Translations under genes and position numbers: made by a program
Shown here: positions 16,826 through 24,732 of the stretch, piece by piece
Numbering within the stretch: position 1 is the first letter of the stretch
Layout of the letters: the number at the start of each line of letters is the position of its first letter
Notes under the pieces: generated by a model
Told to the model about the DNA's origin: nothing
Database searches by the model: none
What the model saw: the letters and a program-made list of their open reading frames with translations, nothing else
Source of the DNA: a virus
Virus record (IMG/VR): IMGVR_UViG_3300029319_000024
Span: 1-33,356 of that record
Length of the DNA stretch: 33,356 bases
Strand: one strand, 5' to 3'

Positions 16826-17087
16826 TTTGTTTCTCCAATATATTTTCTTGCATTTGTAACCAATCAGAATCAATTTGTTTCTCTAATATTTTTTCTGCTG
16901 TTTCTACAGATTTTTTAATACTTTTAAAATTTTGATTTGCTAATTTTTGTAATGCTTCCCAATAACAATCGTATTTGTTAGCTAAATATCTACAGGTAGC
17001 AATTTCACCTATACCTTGACTTGTATAAGATTTTATTTCTTCTGCAATAATCTCTCTTGCTTTTTTTATATCGTTAGCATCAATCAC
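16815..17087 (-). CDS. Hypothetical helical protein, 90 residues, GTG start
   Basis: A helical 90-residue protein starting at GTG, which overlaps the helicase stop (GTGA) and has AAGGAG about 9 bases upstream, inside the helicase gene. The segment SQGIGEIATCRYLANKYDCY (33-52) resembles a short helix-turn-helix-like pattern; the rest is charged helix (KSVETAEKILEKQ). No family is recognised. The tight coupling to the helicase suggests it acts in the same replication or recombination pathway. Confidence 0.65.
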   Translation of the reverse strand: MIDANDIKKAREIIAEEIKSYTSQGIGEIATCRYLANKYDCYWEALQKLANQNFKSIKKSVETAEKILEKQIDSDWLQMQENILEKQNEN

Positions 17088-18754
17088 AACATTATCTCCT
17101 TGTTTTGTTTTGTCTTGATCCCTATAACATTCTCATACTTGCCCTGCTTTTGTAAGACAATCTCTGATATGTTTTCAAAGGCACCACTATTAATTAATTC
17201 AGCAGCCATCCAGGGTTGCTTAGGAGCACCCCACTTCTCTGCTATCTTTTTCCATCTACGAACAGCCATGTGGTGTGCTTTAGGATGTCCGAACATTAAG
17301 GGCATTTTCTTTGGAAAGAACTCATCCTTAACTGTAAAGATCACTTGACAATACTCACTGCCGTTCATGGATTTGGTCACGGTTGCATAGATGTCAGTAA
17401 CAGGTTTGTATCTTGGCTTGGCTTTCTTTCTCTCATCAGATAAGACAGCTTGCCTTTCTGCTTTAGTTCTTCTAGCAACTTCTTTTTCTTTTTTGGTTTG
17501 TAGTTCTTGAAACTTTTTAGATCCCTCAAACTCTTGTCCACACTCTACACATTTTCTAGCAGAGGGTAAATTGATCGCATTACAACTAGCACATATCTTA
17601 GGATGATATCTGCCCGGTGCTGTACGATCTGGTTGCACCTCATCAAGACAGCCATGCCTTGCTACATTCTCTCCATAGTCTAGTAGCAAACAGTTTTCTT
17701 TATCATCATGCAGTCTCATACCTCTACCACACATTTGCACAAACAAGCCAACGCTTTGTGTTGGTCTAAGCAAAGCTATGCAGTCTGCTCTTGGAGCATC
17801 CCAACCCTCGGTCAAGACACCAACATTACATATAGCATGCACTGAGCCGTTATTAAATTTTTCTAGTATGTCCTCTCGTTTTTCTTTTGGTGTCTCACCT
17901 GTCACACACTCAGCCATGATCCCATAGTTCTGCAAGCATTGAGTCATCTTCTCTGCGTGTAGCACTGACACACAAAAGAATACTGTAGCTGTTCTGCCTT
18001 TGGTGTAGGCGTTGTCAATCCAATCGTTTATAACTTGTAAGATCGTATCATCTACCATAGCTACCTTTTCTAACTCACTCTCTTTGAAGTCTCCGTTCTT
18101 AAACTTTAGTGCTACAGCTCCTGCATCAATGACAGCGTTATCATTTACAGCATAAGCAGATAGCCTGGATAAGAAACCATTACGGATCAGTTCAGGTATT
18201 GATACTGAATAAGCCAAGCCTTTGAAGAAATGATCTTTACGGTTGCCATAGATATAACCTTGTCCCATACGATATGGTGTTGCAGTACAACCCATAACAC
18301 GCATAGGCTTTCTATCAGACAAAGTGCTTATAATTTTTTTGTATCTAGTGTGTGAACTTGGTGGCACATTATGTGCTTCATCTATAATCATGTAATCAAA
18401 ACTACCTACAGCCTCTAATCTTTTGGGTGATGCTAAAGTATCACGACTGGCTATAAGTATTTGTGAATCTATCTCAAAACGTTTCATACCTGCTGCTAAC
18501 ACCCCAACAGGTGCTTCAGGCCATACTGTTTTTAATTTTGTTTCTGCTTGCTCTACCAATTCTTTTCTGTGTGCTAAGACAAGAAACCTGGCATTAGGAT
18601 CTTTAGCAAATATCTCTTTAATAAAATGTGAAAAGATAATAGTCTTACCTGCTGCTGTAGGCAATGCAATTAAAGCGTGATCCTCTGCTGGTTTGGTATC
18701 AAACCATTTGTGCAGAGAATCTATTGCATCTCTTTGGTAGTAGCGTAGTTTCAA
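17084..18754 (-). CDS. DEAH-box superfamily 2 DNA/RNA helicase with zinc ribbon
   Basis: A 556-residue SF2 helicase. Motifs in order: Walker A LPTAAGKT at 31-38, DEAH at 125-128, TAT at 157-159, GVLTEGWDAP at 312-321, and QMCGRGMR at 340-347. After the helicase core, Cys388, Cys391, Cys402 and Cys405 form a zinc ribbon, followed by a basic helix (420-450) and a C-terminal domain with repeated Trp that probably binds DNA. Phage members of this group unwind DNA for replication or recombination, like UvsW and other RecG-like remodelers. The start is TTG at 18754, overlapping the upstream stop (TTGA); no ATG is available before a stop in frame, and the second residue fits the family start (LRYYQRDAI). 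Expression is probably coupled to the small gene upstream. Confidence 0.9.
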   Translation of the reverse strand: MKLRYYQRDAIDSLHKWFDTKPAEDHALIALPTAAGKTIIFSHFIKEIFAKDPNARFLVLAHRKELVEQAETKLKTVWPEAPVGVLAAGMKRFEIDSQILIASRDTLASPKRLEAVGSFDYMIIDEAHNVPPSSHTRYKKIISTLSDRKPMRVMGCTATPYRMGQGYIYGNRKDHFFKGLAYSVSIPELIRNGFLSRLSAYAVNDNAVIDAGAVALKFKNGDFKESELEKVAMVDDTILQVINDWIDNAYTKGRTATVFFCVSVLHAEKMTQCLQNYGIMAECVTGETPKEKREDILEKFNNGSVHAICNVGVLTEGWDAPRADCIALLRPTQSVGLFVQMCGRGMRLHDDKENCLLLDYGENVARHGCLDEVQPDRTAPGRYHPKICASCNAINLPSARKCVECGQEFEGSKKFQELQTKKEKEVARRTKAERQAVLSDERKKAKPRYKPVTDIYATVTKSMNGSEYCQVIFTVKDEFFPKKMPLMFGHPKAHHMAVRRWKKIAEKWGAPKQPWMAAELINSGAFENISEIVLQKQGKYENVIGIKTKQNKEIML

Positions 18755-18945
18755 TTTAATCCAAGTATTCTATAAATTTTTCTATGTCGATCGGTTCTCG
18801 TATCTACATTTAACAATAACATTTTAGCTTCTTTTACTTTATCGTTTAAATCAGTAGGTAAACTGTCAAAGTTTTGATCTAAAGAGTTTAATAAAGATGT
18901 CATTGATTTAACTAAGGCTCTAGCCTCTCTCTTATCTATATTCAT
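18751..18945 (-). CDS. Hypothetical helical protein, 64 residues
   Basis: A 64-residue charged, helical protein with no recognised motif. The start has GGAG about 7 bases upstream. Its TGA stop overlaps the TTG start of the helicase by four bases. It is separated from the SSB-like gene by about 120 bases holding hairpins, so it may open a separately controlled segment of the operon. Confidence 0.65.
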   Translation of the reverse strand: MNIDKREARALVKSMTSLLNSLDQNFDSLPTDLNDKVKEAKMLLLNVDTRTDRHRKIYRILGLN

Positions 18946-18966
18946 AATTTCTCCAAAAATTATTTT

Positions 18967-19069
18967 AGGGTTATACTACCCTTAGGTGCGAGGAGTAGCT
19001 TTATAATATAAACTAGAGGTATAAAGCCACTCACTCGATTTATTTATTTACTCTCTCCTGTAAATAAAT
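18967..19069 (-). promoter_or_regulatory. Non-coding gap with two inverted repeats (possible attenuator or promoter)
   Basis: The gap between the SSB-like gene and the next leftward gene holds a perfect 10-bp inverted repeat (19042-19051 with 19060-19069, 8-base loop) that starts at the SSB stop codon; read leftward, its loop is AGGAGAGA, an SD-like sequence with no start codon in useful range. A second small one is AGGGT/ACCCT (18967-18971 with 18978-18982). TATA-rich sequence lies around 18992-19000. No U-tract follows, so a classical terminator is not supported; an mRNA processing or stabilising hairpin, or an internal promoter, is possible. Confidence 0.35.
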
Positions 19070-19563
19070 TATTTGTCCCAGTCAAAATCATCATCATTAG
19101 AATCAGATTCTGTACTAGAACTTTGCGAAGGAGCTGACACGCCATTGGTCTCGCTTGGAATGAATTTTGCAATTCGATTCTTGTCATCCCACTTCGTTCC
19201 GTCCCCTTTATCTTTACCAACTTCAACATTGACCTTGGCAGTCAAGGGAACATTCAACATGCCTTCAAGCTGTTCTATGCCAAAGGCTTCGACATCAGGA
19301 TCCATCCCCATAGATCTTCTCCAGTCTCTTAACCTGGCAACAGACACATTCAACCCTGCTCCTTCAAGCATAAAAGTTTCCCATATCTTACGACCAGCAT
19401 GTGTAGGCCCAGTAACATCAAAGGTAACAGATAAATACTTATCGCCTTTACCACTGGTTTTATTTTCCCAGCCTGATGCTACAAACTCATAGTCACCGAC
19501 TGGTAACAGATCAAACGATCCACTTTCCTCAACTTCCGTCAAGTTAATTTCAAAATCAGACAT
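19069..19563 (-). CDS. Single-stranded DNA-binding-like protein (DUF669 type)
   Basis: A 164-residue protein with an N-terminal beta-rich domain (LLPVGDYEFVASGWENKTSG at 19-38, then KYLSVTFDVTG) typical of DUF669 and related phage SSB-like proteins. A Ser/Thr-rich linker follows, and the acidic tail ends DDDFDWDK (157-164). The acidic tail with an aromatic residue resembles the SSB tip that recruits partner enzymes. It would coat single-stranded DNA in replication and recombination. It overlaps the Sak4-like ATPase by 8 bases, a pairing frequent in phages that carry Sak4. The DUF number is recalled from the pattern, not checked. Confidence 0.78.
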   Translation of the reverse strand: MSDFEINLTEVEESGSFDLLPVGDYEFVASGWENKTSGKGDKYLSVTFDVTGPTHAGRKIWETFMLEGAGLNVSVARLRDWRRSMGMDPDVEAFGIEQLEGMLNVPLTAKVNVEVGKDKGDGTKWDDKNRIAKFIPSETNGVSAPSQSSSTESDSNDDDFDWDK

Positions 19564-20326
19564 TTTTTTCTCCTTCTTTTTTAGATTTTAAAGATTGTTT
19601 AAATGCAGTCATGAAAGCTGTCCAATCAAGATCCAAAGGTGCTACCCCCAAATCAACACGACTCTTAGCATCAAATGCTGCGGTATATTTATGAAACAAC
19701 TTACGCTTGCCATAAGACACTGCCCGAGTTGTTTCCTTGAAACCCTGTCCACTTGTACGAGTTGATACCTCGTAGTTTGCAAACAAGTTAAAGTCCACCC
19801 ATTCACGGATCATCGCTGACACTTTTTTATGTGTGGACATCTCCCAACGATCATAGGGCTCTCGCTCTGGATCATTAAAAGTTCTAATGCCTACATGTGA
19901 AAGTAAAATGACGTGCATTTTCTTTTTCTGTAGAGCATCAAACATGCGTAGTAATCTGCCAAACAATTCAGCAGACTCTGTAAAACCTTTACCGTATCCT
20001 AATGATTCAATAGATTTAATTGAGTGATTCATACAAACTTTTTGTTGCACTAACTTCTCAGCCCAATCTGTTGTATCAAAGACTACGGTTTTGTAATCAT
20101 GCTTTTCATCATGCAATGTTCTGATCTGATTAACTATATCATCGTAGCTTTCACATAATGGAAAGGATGATGTGTCTACATAGTTAGTCCCGGCTTCTGT
20201 CTTAATAAAGATAGGCTTGGGTGCTTTACTAGCAAAGGTAGTTTTACCTATGCCGTCAGTTCCTGATACGTTTATCTTGATCGCAGGGATTTGTATTCCT
20301 GTGGTCACTTCATTTAATAGACTCAT
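19556..20326 (-). CDS. Sak4-like RecA-fold ATPase (phage recombinase, AAA_24)
   Basis: A 256-residue ATPase. Walker A is SGTDGIGKTT at 21-30 (Lys28); Walker B is KTVVFDTTDW at 79-88 (Asp84); a later strand ends LLSHVG (about 141-146), the sensor position. Size, the short RecA-like core and the neighbour SSB match Sak4/AAA_24 phage proteins, which anneal or exchange single strands with help from SSB. A family alternative is a packaging or transport ATPase, made unlikely by the SSB, nuclease and helicase neighbours. It overlaps the upstream 66-residue gene by 17 bases. Confidence 0.82.
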   Translation of the reverse strand: MSLLNEVTTGIQIPAIKINVSGTDGIGKTTFASKAPKPIFIKTEAGTNYVDTSSFPLCESYDDIVNQIRTLHDEKHDYKTVVFDTTDWAEKLVQQKVCMNHSIKSIESLGYGKGFTESAELFGRLLRMFDALQKKKMHVILLSHVGIRTFNDPEREPYDRWEMSTHKKVSAMIREWVDFNLFANYEVSTRTSGQGFKETTRAVSYGKRKLFHKYTAAFDAKSRVDLGVAPLDLDWTAFMTAFKQSLKSKKEGEKNV

Positions 20327-20510
20327 TGTTGTCTACCTCCATATCATTCATAGATATTAAACCTTGAGAAGTCATTTCATCTGCAACTGTTTCTACATCA
20401 TCTATTATGGTTAATATTTTATTAACCCAACTAGGATGTAATCCAGGTGCTACCTCTCTTTTTATAGTATCTTTGATTTGCATTATGACTGCACTGTAAT
20501 GTATGTTCAT
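20310..20510 (-). CDS. Hypothetical acidic helical protein, 66 residues
   Basis: A 66-residue acidic helical protein with no recognised motif. The ATG overlaps the previous stop by one base (TAATG), and AAGGGG lies about 9 bases upstream. It overlaps the Sak4-like gene by 17 bases at its 3' end. Tight packing argues that it is real. Confidence 0.6.
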   Translation of the reverse strand: MNIHYSAVIMQIKDTIKREVAPGLHPSWVNKILTIIDDVETVADEMTSQGLISMNDMEVDNNESIK

Positions 20511-20953
20511 TATTGTGTCCCCTTTAATGGATCAACAAAAGACACATAAGGCCTTTCGTTAATCTTAGTTTGTAAACCCTCTTGAAACTTATCAAATACA
20601 TCAGGATAGTTTTGCTCTATCATTTTAGATAGTGCAGAGTCCTCAACATACTTAGTTTTAAAAGGAAATAAGTTTTCAGGTATGTCTTGTTTTACTTGTG
20701 ATAAAAAGTTTTGATCCCATGATCTAGTAACTTTATATTGCACTCGTAAATCTTTAGGTATGATACCATTGAGTTGAACCCGAGTAGATCCACCTGAATT
20801 AGAAAGCCGATTGACTTGTCCATGCACCTCAGGATGTGCAGTAATAGCATAGTCAAGCAGTGAGCTTTGTTCTTTAAGTTCAGCTTGCTTTGCTAGATTC
20901 TTTTTCTTTTCTACCAAAAGTTGTGGCAGAGTAAGTTTTGAATAGTCTTTCAT
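20510..20953 (-). CDS. Hypothetical protein, first gene of the leftward replication operon
   Basis: A 147-residue protein: a charged helical N-terminal half (KKKNLAKQAELKEQ, about 16-29), then a compact domain with VTRSWDQNFLSQVK (about 75-88) and PYVSFVDPLKG near the end. No catalytic motif is seen. Similar unassigned proteins occur ahead of Sak4/SSB genes in phages. The ATG at 20953 is preferred over one at 20965 because GGAG lies 6 bases before it, whereas the earlier ATG has none. It follows a near-consensus leftward promoter. Confidence 0.65.
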   Translation of the reverse strand: MKDYSKLTLPQLLVEKKKNLAKQAELKEQSSLLDYAITAHPEVHGQVNRLSNSGGSTRVQLNGIIPKDLRVQYKVTRSWDQNFLSQVKQDIPENLFPFKTKYVEDSALSKMIEQNYPDVFDKFQEGLQTKINERPYVSFVDPLKGTQ

Positions 20954-20983
20954 TAGTTGCTCCATTTAATAAATACATTGTTT

Positions 20984-21011
20984 ATATTACTCCTATCAAT
21001 TACATTGTCAA
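20984..21011 (-). promoter_or_regulatory. Leftward sigma70-type promoter for the replication operon
   Basis: On the minus strand, TTGACA (21006-21011) is followed after 16 bases by TAATAT (20984-20989). The predicted start of transcription, near 20977, is about 24 bases before the ATG at 20953. The -35 is perfect and the -10 matches four of six bases. The place between divergent operons fits a phage early promoter recognised by host RNA polymerase. Confidence 0.7.
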
Positions 21012-21057
21012 TAGTTTTGTAAAAAAAAAACTTTACTTATTGTATATAGTCAATTAA

Positions 21058-21063
21058 TATAAT
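21058..21063 (+). promoter_or_regulatory. Rightward -10 element (TATAAT)
   Basis: A perfect TATAAT lies about 95 bases before the Cro-like gene. No good -35 at 16-18 bases was found, so it may need an activator, or the start may lie closer to the gene near TATAAA at 21095-21100. It overlaps the leftward promoter region, which would allow mutual control. Confidence 0.4.
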
Positions 21064-21067
21064 ATTT

Positions 21068-21139
21068 GGTGTGGGTAACCCCCTTTATTAATATATAAAA
21101 ATACTCTACTCCCCCTAGCGTATTTAACAAACCCACACC
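21068..21139. promoter_or_regulatory. Inverted repeat, candidate operator pair
   Basis: GGTGTGGGT (21068-21076) and ACCCACACC (21131-21139) form a perfect 9-bp inverted repeat, 54 bases apart. It lies just after the rightward -10 and directly before the SD of the Cro-like gene. G-rich operator-like sequence stands out in an AT-rich gap. A protein bound at both sites could loop or block rightward transcription; the HTH protein coded next door is the obvious candidate. Function is inferred. Confidence 0.45.
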
Positions 21140-21157
21140 TTTCTATTTAGGAGAACT

Positions 21158-21355
21158 ATGGAACTTAAAGACTACATAAAAAAACGAGGTGAAGAAAACC
21201 TAGCAAAAGATTTAGGAGTTTCAGTTGATACTGTTAAAGCATGGAGATATGGCAACAGGCAACCCTCAGTTAATCAAGCTAAAAAATTAATCAAGATGAC
21301 AGGCTATGCTTTAGGTTGGGAAAACATTTATGGATCAGTAGACGAATGCCAATAG
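21158..21355 (+). CDS. Cro/CI-type helix-turn-helix regulator
   Basis: A 65-residue protein almost wholly made of a lambda-repressor-like DNA-binding domain; the helix-turn-helix lies in about 12-46 (ENLAKDLGVSVDTVKAWRYG, then QPSVNQAKKLIKM). It has no oligomerisation or protease domain, so it resembles Cro more than CI. It probably binds the divergent region on which it sits and adjusts the leftward replication operon and its own operon. AGGAG lies 6 bases before the ATG. The stop overlaps the primase start. Confidence 0.85.
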   Translation: MELKDYIKKRGEENLAKDLGVSVDTVKAWRYGNRQPSVNQAKKLIKMTGYALGWENIYGSVDECQ

Positions 21356-23352
21356 AAATAAAACCAAATTTTGTCGGTCAAGACATTCAAAATGATGAAC
21401 GCAAAGATATGCTCATCTCATATCATGAAAACTTTTTTCACTTAATACCATGTGGATCTACCACAGACATTATTCCAGAATACTTTAAAAGCAGACATCC
21501 ATTTGAAGATGATATTGTTTTACAAAAGCGTTGGTCAAAAACACCAAGAGTTAAGTGGGCTGACTACACAAAGAAACAACCTACACTTAATGAAGTAAAG
21601 CAATGGTATCTACAATACCCAGAATGTAATTGGGCCGCTATCACAGGCATAACATTTGTGGTGCTTGATGCTGACACACAAGAAGCCTGTGAGTTTTGTG
21701 AGTCAGGAAAAATAACAAGAACAATACTAAAACAAAAAACACCTAGAGGTGGCTATCATTATTTCTATGCAATCAATGATGATCTAAAGATTAGAAACAC
21801 CACAGGTAAACTAGATATAAGAGGAGAGGGTGGTTATGTTATGGTCAGCCCTTCTTTTAATTATAAATTTGAAGTAGTTGATGGAGCTGTATTAGATTCG
21901 CTTGACGATTTGCCAACGCTAACAAGTCAAGACATGAATGTTATCTATGACTATAACAACACAGGTAAGATCAATGTAGATAGCAAGACACCACTAACAA
22001 CAGATGGTGTTCAAACAGGAATGCGTAATGATACTCTCGCCAGGCTAGTAGGCAAATGGATACTAGAGGGTTGGGGTATGCGTGAGGTTGTTATTAAAGC
22101 ACTTGATTGGAATCAAACGAATACTCCACCTATGAGTGTGCAAGAAGTCTTAAACACAACCCAAAGTATATGCACAGGACATCTGAAAAGAAATCCTAAC
22201 GAAGAAAGTGGTATACAAAAATGGAATACAAGCCAATGGCAGATACAACTAACAGATGATTTAAAAGAAATCATGGATCAAGAAGATCCTATTGAACAAG
22301 CAAAGAAAGAAAATGTAGTTGACAGTGATCCACTAGGGCTTAGGCCTTTCAATGATCCTTTTTGGGATGCTATGGATTCAGAGAGGATTGAGCAGTATTG
22401 GGGAGATGCTTTTGTATTTGAACAGTCAAGAGTATTGTTGCTTGGTAAACCAAAGATAGGTAAGTCGCATTGGTTGGGTGCTTTTGCAGCAGCAGCCACG
22501 ACAGGCACAGAGTTTATGGGTAGATCTTTCTCAAGACCACTCAAAGTTATGTGGCTACAAGCAGAGATTATCCATGAGTTCTTAAAGAAAAGAATAGAAA
22601 TGTATTATCAACCCTTTCATCATGATCCAGAACTATACAACATAGGCAAGTCAAACCTTATAGCATCAGGTAGATTAAGAAAGAACTTGATGAGGGACAG
22701 TGACATAGATGCTATCGCAGAGAGTATTGAATATCATAAGCCTGACTTGGTTATGATTGATCCTATTATTAATTTTTTTAGTGGCGAAGAAAACTCTAAC
22801 TCAGAGATACACGAAATGTTATCAAGGGTAGATAAACTCATTGAACTATACAAGGTGGCAGTTATCATTGCACACCACACAGGCAAAGAAAGAGCAGATG
22901 ATTTGTCGTTCATGTCAGCTAGAGGTGGTAGTGCCTTTGCAGGTTGGATGGATTCAGGCATCAAGCTGTCAGGCAAAAAGCCAAACATAACTTTATTCTA
23001 TGAAGCTCGTAATGCAAGAGAGCCTGAGCAACACTTAGCATACTTTGATTTTGAAAGAGGACACTTCAGAGTGGTAGATGCACAAGATAGTCCAGACGAA
23101 GTAGAGATTGCAAGAGTAGTAGCATCAGCTATGAGCAAACAAAAATTCTACTCAAGAAAAGAACTAGAACTATTAGCAAGACAAGCACTCAAAGAAAACG
23201 AACTAGCATCAGGCGAAAGGGCTGCTCGTTATGCAGTCAGCTATGTGCAAAAGTATTTAGGCGAGAGGGTCAAGAGTCACAATGTTCCAGGTAAGAACAC
23301 ATGGTATTACTTAGCAGACAATGAAATGAAGAGGCCGTGGGATGAAGATTGA
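21346..23352 (+). CDS. Bifunctional primase-polymerase / RepA-like helicase
   Basis: A 668-residue fusion. The N-terminal prim-pol domain (about 30-200) shows VLDAD (106-110, metal-binding Asp), TPRGGYHYF (132-140, with the catalytic His) and LDIRGEGGYVMVSPS (156-170). A linker leads to a RecA-like ATPase of the RepA/AAA_25 type: Walker A GKPKIGKS at 367-374, Walker B LVMID ending at Asp472, and a later IIAHHTG strand (about 529-535). It would lay primers and unwind DNA at the replication fork; no family A or B DNA polymerase is in the window. The ATG at 21346 overlaps the regulator by 10 bases; a TTG 30 bases upstream is possible but less likely. Confidence 0.88.
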   Translation: MPIEIKPNFVGQDIQNDERKDMLISYHENFFHLIPCGSTTDIIPEYFKSRHPFEDDIVLQKRWSKTPRVKWADYTKKQPTLNEVKQWYLQYPECNWAAITGITFVVLDADTQEACEFCESGKITRTILKQKTPRGGYHYFYAINDDLKIRNTTGKLDIRGEGGYVMVSPSFNYKFEVVDGAVLDSLDDLPTLTSQDMNVIYDYNNTGKINVDSKTPLTTDGVQTGMRNDTLARLVGKWILEGWGMREVVIKALDWNQTNTPPMSVQEVLNTTQSICTGHLKRNPNEESGIQKWNTSQWQIQLTDDLKEIMDQEDPIEQAKKENVVDSDPLGLRPFNDPFWDAMDSERIEQYWGDAFVFEQSRVLLLGKPKIGKSHWLGAFAAAATTGTEFMGRSFSRPLKVMWLQAEIIHEFLKKRIEMYYQPFHHDPELYNIGKSNLIASGRLRKNLMRDSDIDAIAESIEYHKPDLVMIDPIINFFSGEENSNSEIHEMLSRVDKLIELYKVAVIIAHHTGKERADDLSFMSARGGSAFAGWMDSGIKLSGKKPNITLFYEARNAREPEQHLAYFDFERGHFRVVDAQDSPDEVEIARVVASAMSKQKFYSRKELELLARQALKENELASGERAARYAVSYVQKYLGERVKSHNVPGKNTWYYLADNEMKRPWDED

Positions 23353-23554
23353 TAAAGACTCTATGGAAGAAGCAGTCAATGATGTTGGCATTGGATTAGT
23401 ATTATCTTTTCCAATCAGCTATGGTTTGCTTAGGTTGTGTAGCTATCTTGAGGTTAGTCTTGTAGCTACATCTGTAATACAAGTATCAGTGTTTACTTTG
23501 GTAGCAGTTGTAAGAAAGTATATGGTAAGAGTTTATTATAAGGAGAGAGGATGA
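23342..23554 (+). CDS. Small membrane protein, 70 residues
   Basis: A 70-residue protein with a charged N-terminal helix and two hydrophobic segments (about 16-34 and 38-56), then a basic end (RKYMVRVYYKERG). It overlaps the primase by 11 bases and the methyltransferase by ATGA. Small two-helix membrane proteins in phage replication operons are conserved but unassigned; no function is proposed. Confidence 0.65.
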   Translation: MKIDKDSMEEAVNDVGIGLVLSFPISYGLLRLCSYLEVSLVATSVIQVSVFTLVAVVRKYMVRVYYKERG

Positions 23555-24732
23555 AGATAGACATATACGCAGGAGATTGTCTTGATTCATTAAAACAGCT
23601 AGAGGATCAAAGCATAAATACTTGTATAACAAGTCCGCCATACTTTGCACTAAGAGATTATGGTGTTGAAGGACAGCTTGGTTTAGAAGAAACTCCTAAA
23701 GAATTTGTAGATAACTTGGTTAATGTTTTCAAAGAAGTAAAGCGTGTCCTTCGTGATGATGGCACAGTATGGTTGAACATAGGCGATAGTTACGGAGCTC
23801 AAAACGGCAAAGGGTTTAACACCAACGCAAATGTTGGATCAACAAATAGATCAACAGAGATGCAAAAAAAGTATGGCGACATATCAAGTCATAGCACAAT
23901 AAAAGAAAGAACAGGGTTGCCACCTAAAAGTTTACTCGGTATGCCTTGGCGTGTGGCCTTTGCTATGCAAGACGATGGTTGGATACTAAGACAAGATATT
24001 ATTTGGCAAAAACCAAACCCTATGCCTGAAAGTGTAAAAGATAGATGCACTAAAGCACATGAGTATATATTTTTATTTAGTAAAAGCCCTAAGTATTACT
24101 TTGATAATGAAGCAATTAAAGAAGAATCAGTGACAGTCAACTCCAAAGGAGAAAGAGGTAAGCCTAACAGTGCAAAGAATGTAGGTAAATCTGTTGAAGG
24201 CATAGATGGATTTGATGTAAGGGGTGGCTTTAAAAACATGGGTGCTTATGAAAAAAGAAACAAAAGATCAGTATGGACTGTTAATACTAAACCTTTTAAA
24301 GAGGCACACTTTGCTACCTTTCCCCCAGACTTAATAAAGCCATGCGTATTAGCTGGTTGTCCTGAAAAGATATGTGTTGAGTGTGGCAAACCCTATGAAC
24401 GAGTTATGCAAAAGCCAAAGCAATTAGAGGTAGAGAGAAACAAAAGAAGTGGTTTAGATGATAGAAAGGTTGGTGGAGTATTAGATAAATATAATAGAGA
24501 AAATCCACCAATAGATTTAGGCCCACAAAAAAAATGCGATTGCAAAACTGATGAAACAAAACCTGGCACAGTTTTAGATCCGTTTGCTGGTAGTGGCACA
24601 ACAGCAAAGGTATCCGATTCTCATGAAAGGGATACAGTTCTTTGTGAGCTTAGTGATGATTACATAAAGATAGCAGTTAGGAGATTGACAAATGTGTTTA
24701 CAAATATAAATATAATTAGGGAGAAACAATGA
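23551..24732 (+). CDS. DNA methyltransferase, SPPY type (N4-cytosine or N6-adenine)
   Basis: A 393-residue amino-group methyltransferase. The catalytic motif TSPPY is at 27-31, near the N terminus; the SAM-binding motif DPFAGSGTT is at 343-351, near the end, so the order is that of the beta class. The target-recognition region lies between. A cysteine-rich part (CPEKICVECGKPYE at about 271-284, then CDCKTD at about 329-334) could bind zinc, a known feature of this subgroup. No restriction gene is near, so it is an orphan enzyme, likely protecting phage DNA from host restriction. Motif TSPPY occurs in both N4C and N6A enzymes, so the base cannot be told. It ends by ATGA into the C5 enzyme. Confidence 0.9.
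   Translation: MKIDIYAGDCLDSLKQLEDQSINTCITSPPYFALRDYGVEGQLGLEETPKEFVDNLVNVFKEVKRVLRDDGTVWLNIGDSYGAQNGKGFNTNANVGSTNRSTEMQKKYGDISSHSTIKERTGLPPKSLLGMPWRVAFAMQDDGWILRQDIIWQKPNPMPESVKDRCTKAHEYIFLFSKSPKYYFDNEAIKEESVTVNSKGERGKPNSAKNVGKSVEGIDGFDVRGGFKNMGAYEKRNKRSVWTVNTKPFKEAHFATFPPDLIKPCVLAGCPEKICVECGKPYERVMQKPKQLEVERNKRSGLDDRKVGGVLDKYNRENPPIDLGPQKKCDCKTDETKPGTVLDPFAGSGTTAKVSDSHERDTVLCELSDDYIKIAVRRLTNVFTNINIIREKQ

Noticed and set aside
19073-19492. 139-codon plus-strand frame
   Set aside because: Antisense to the SSB-like gene, which has clear family features, SD and operon overlap; the antisense product is Ser/Pro-rich and motif-free.
21316-21345. Upstream TTG start for the primase-helicase
   Set aside because: It would overlap the regulator by 40 bases and has no better SD; ATG at 21346 gives a usual short overlap and loses no domain.
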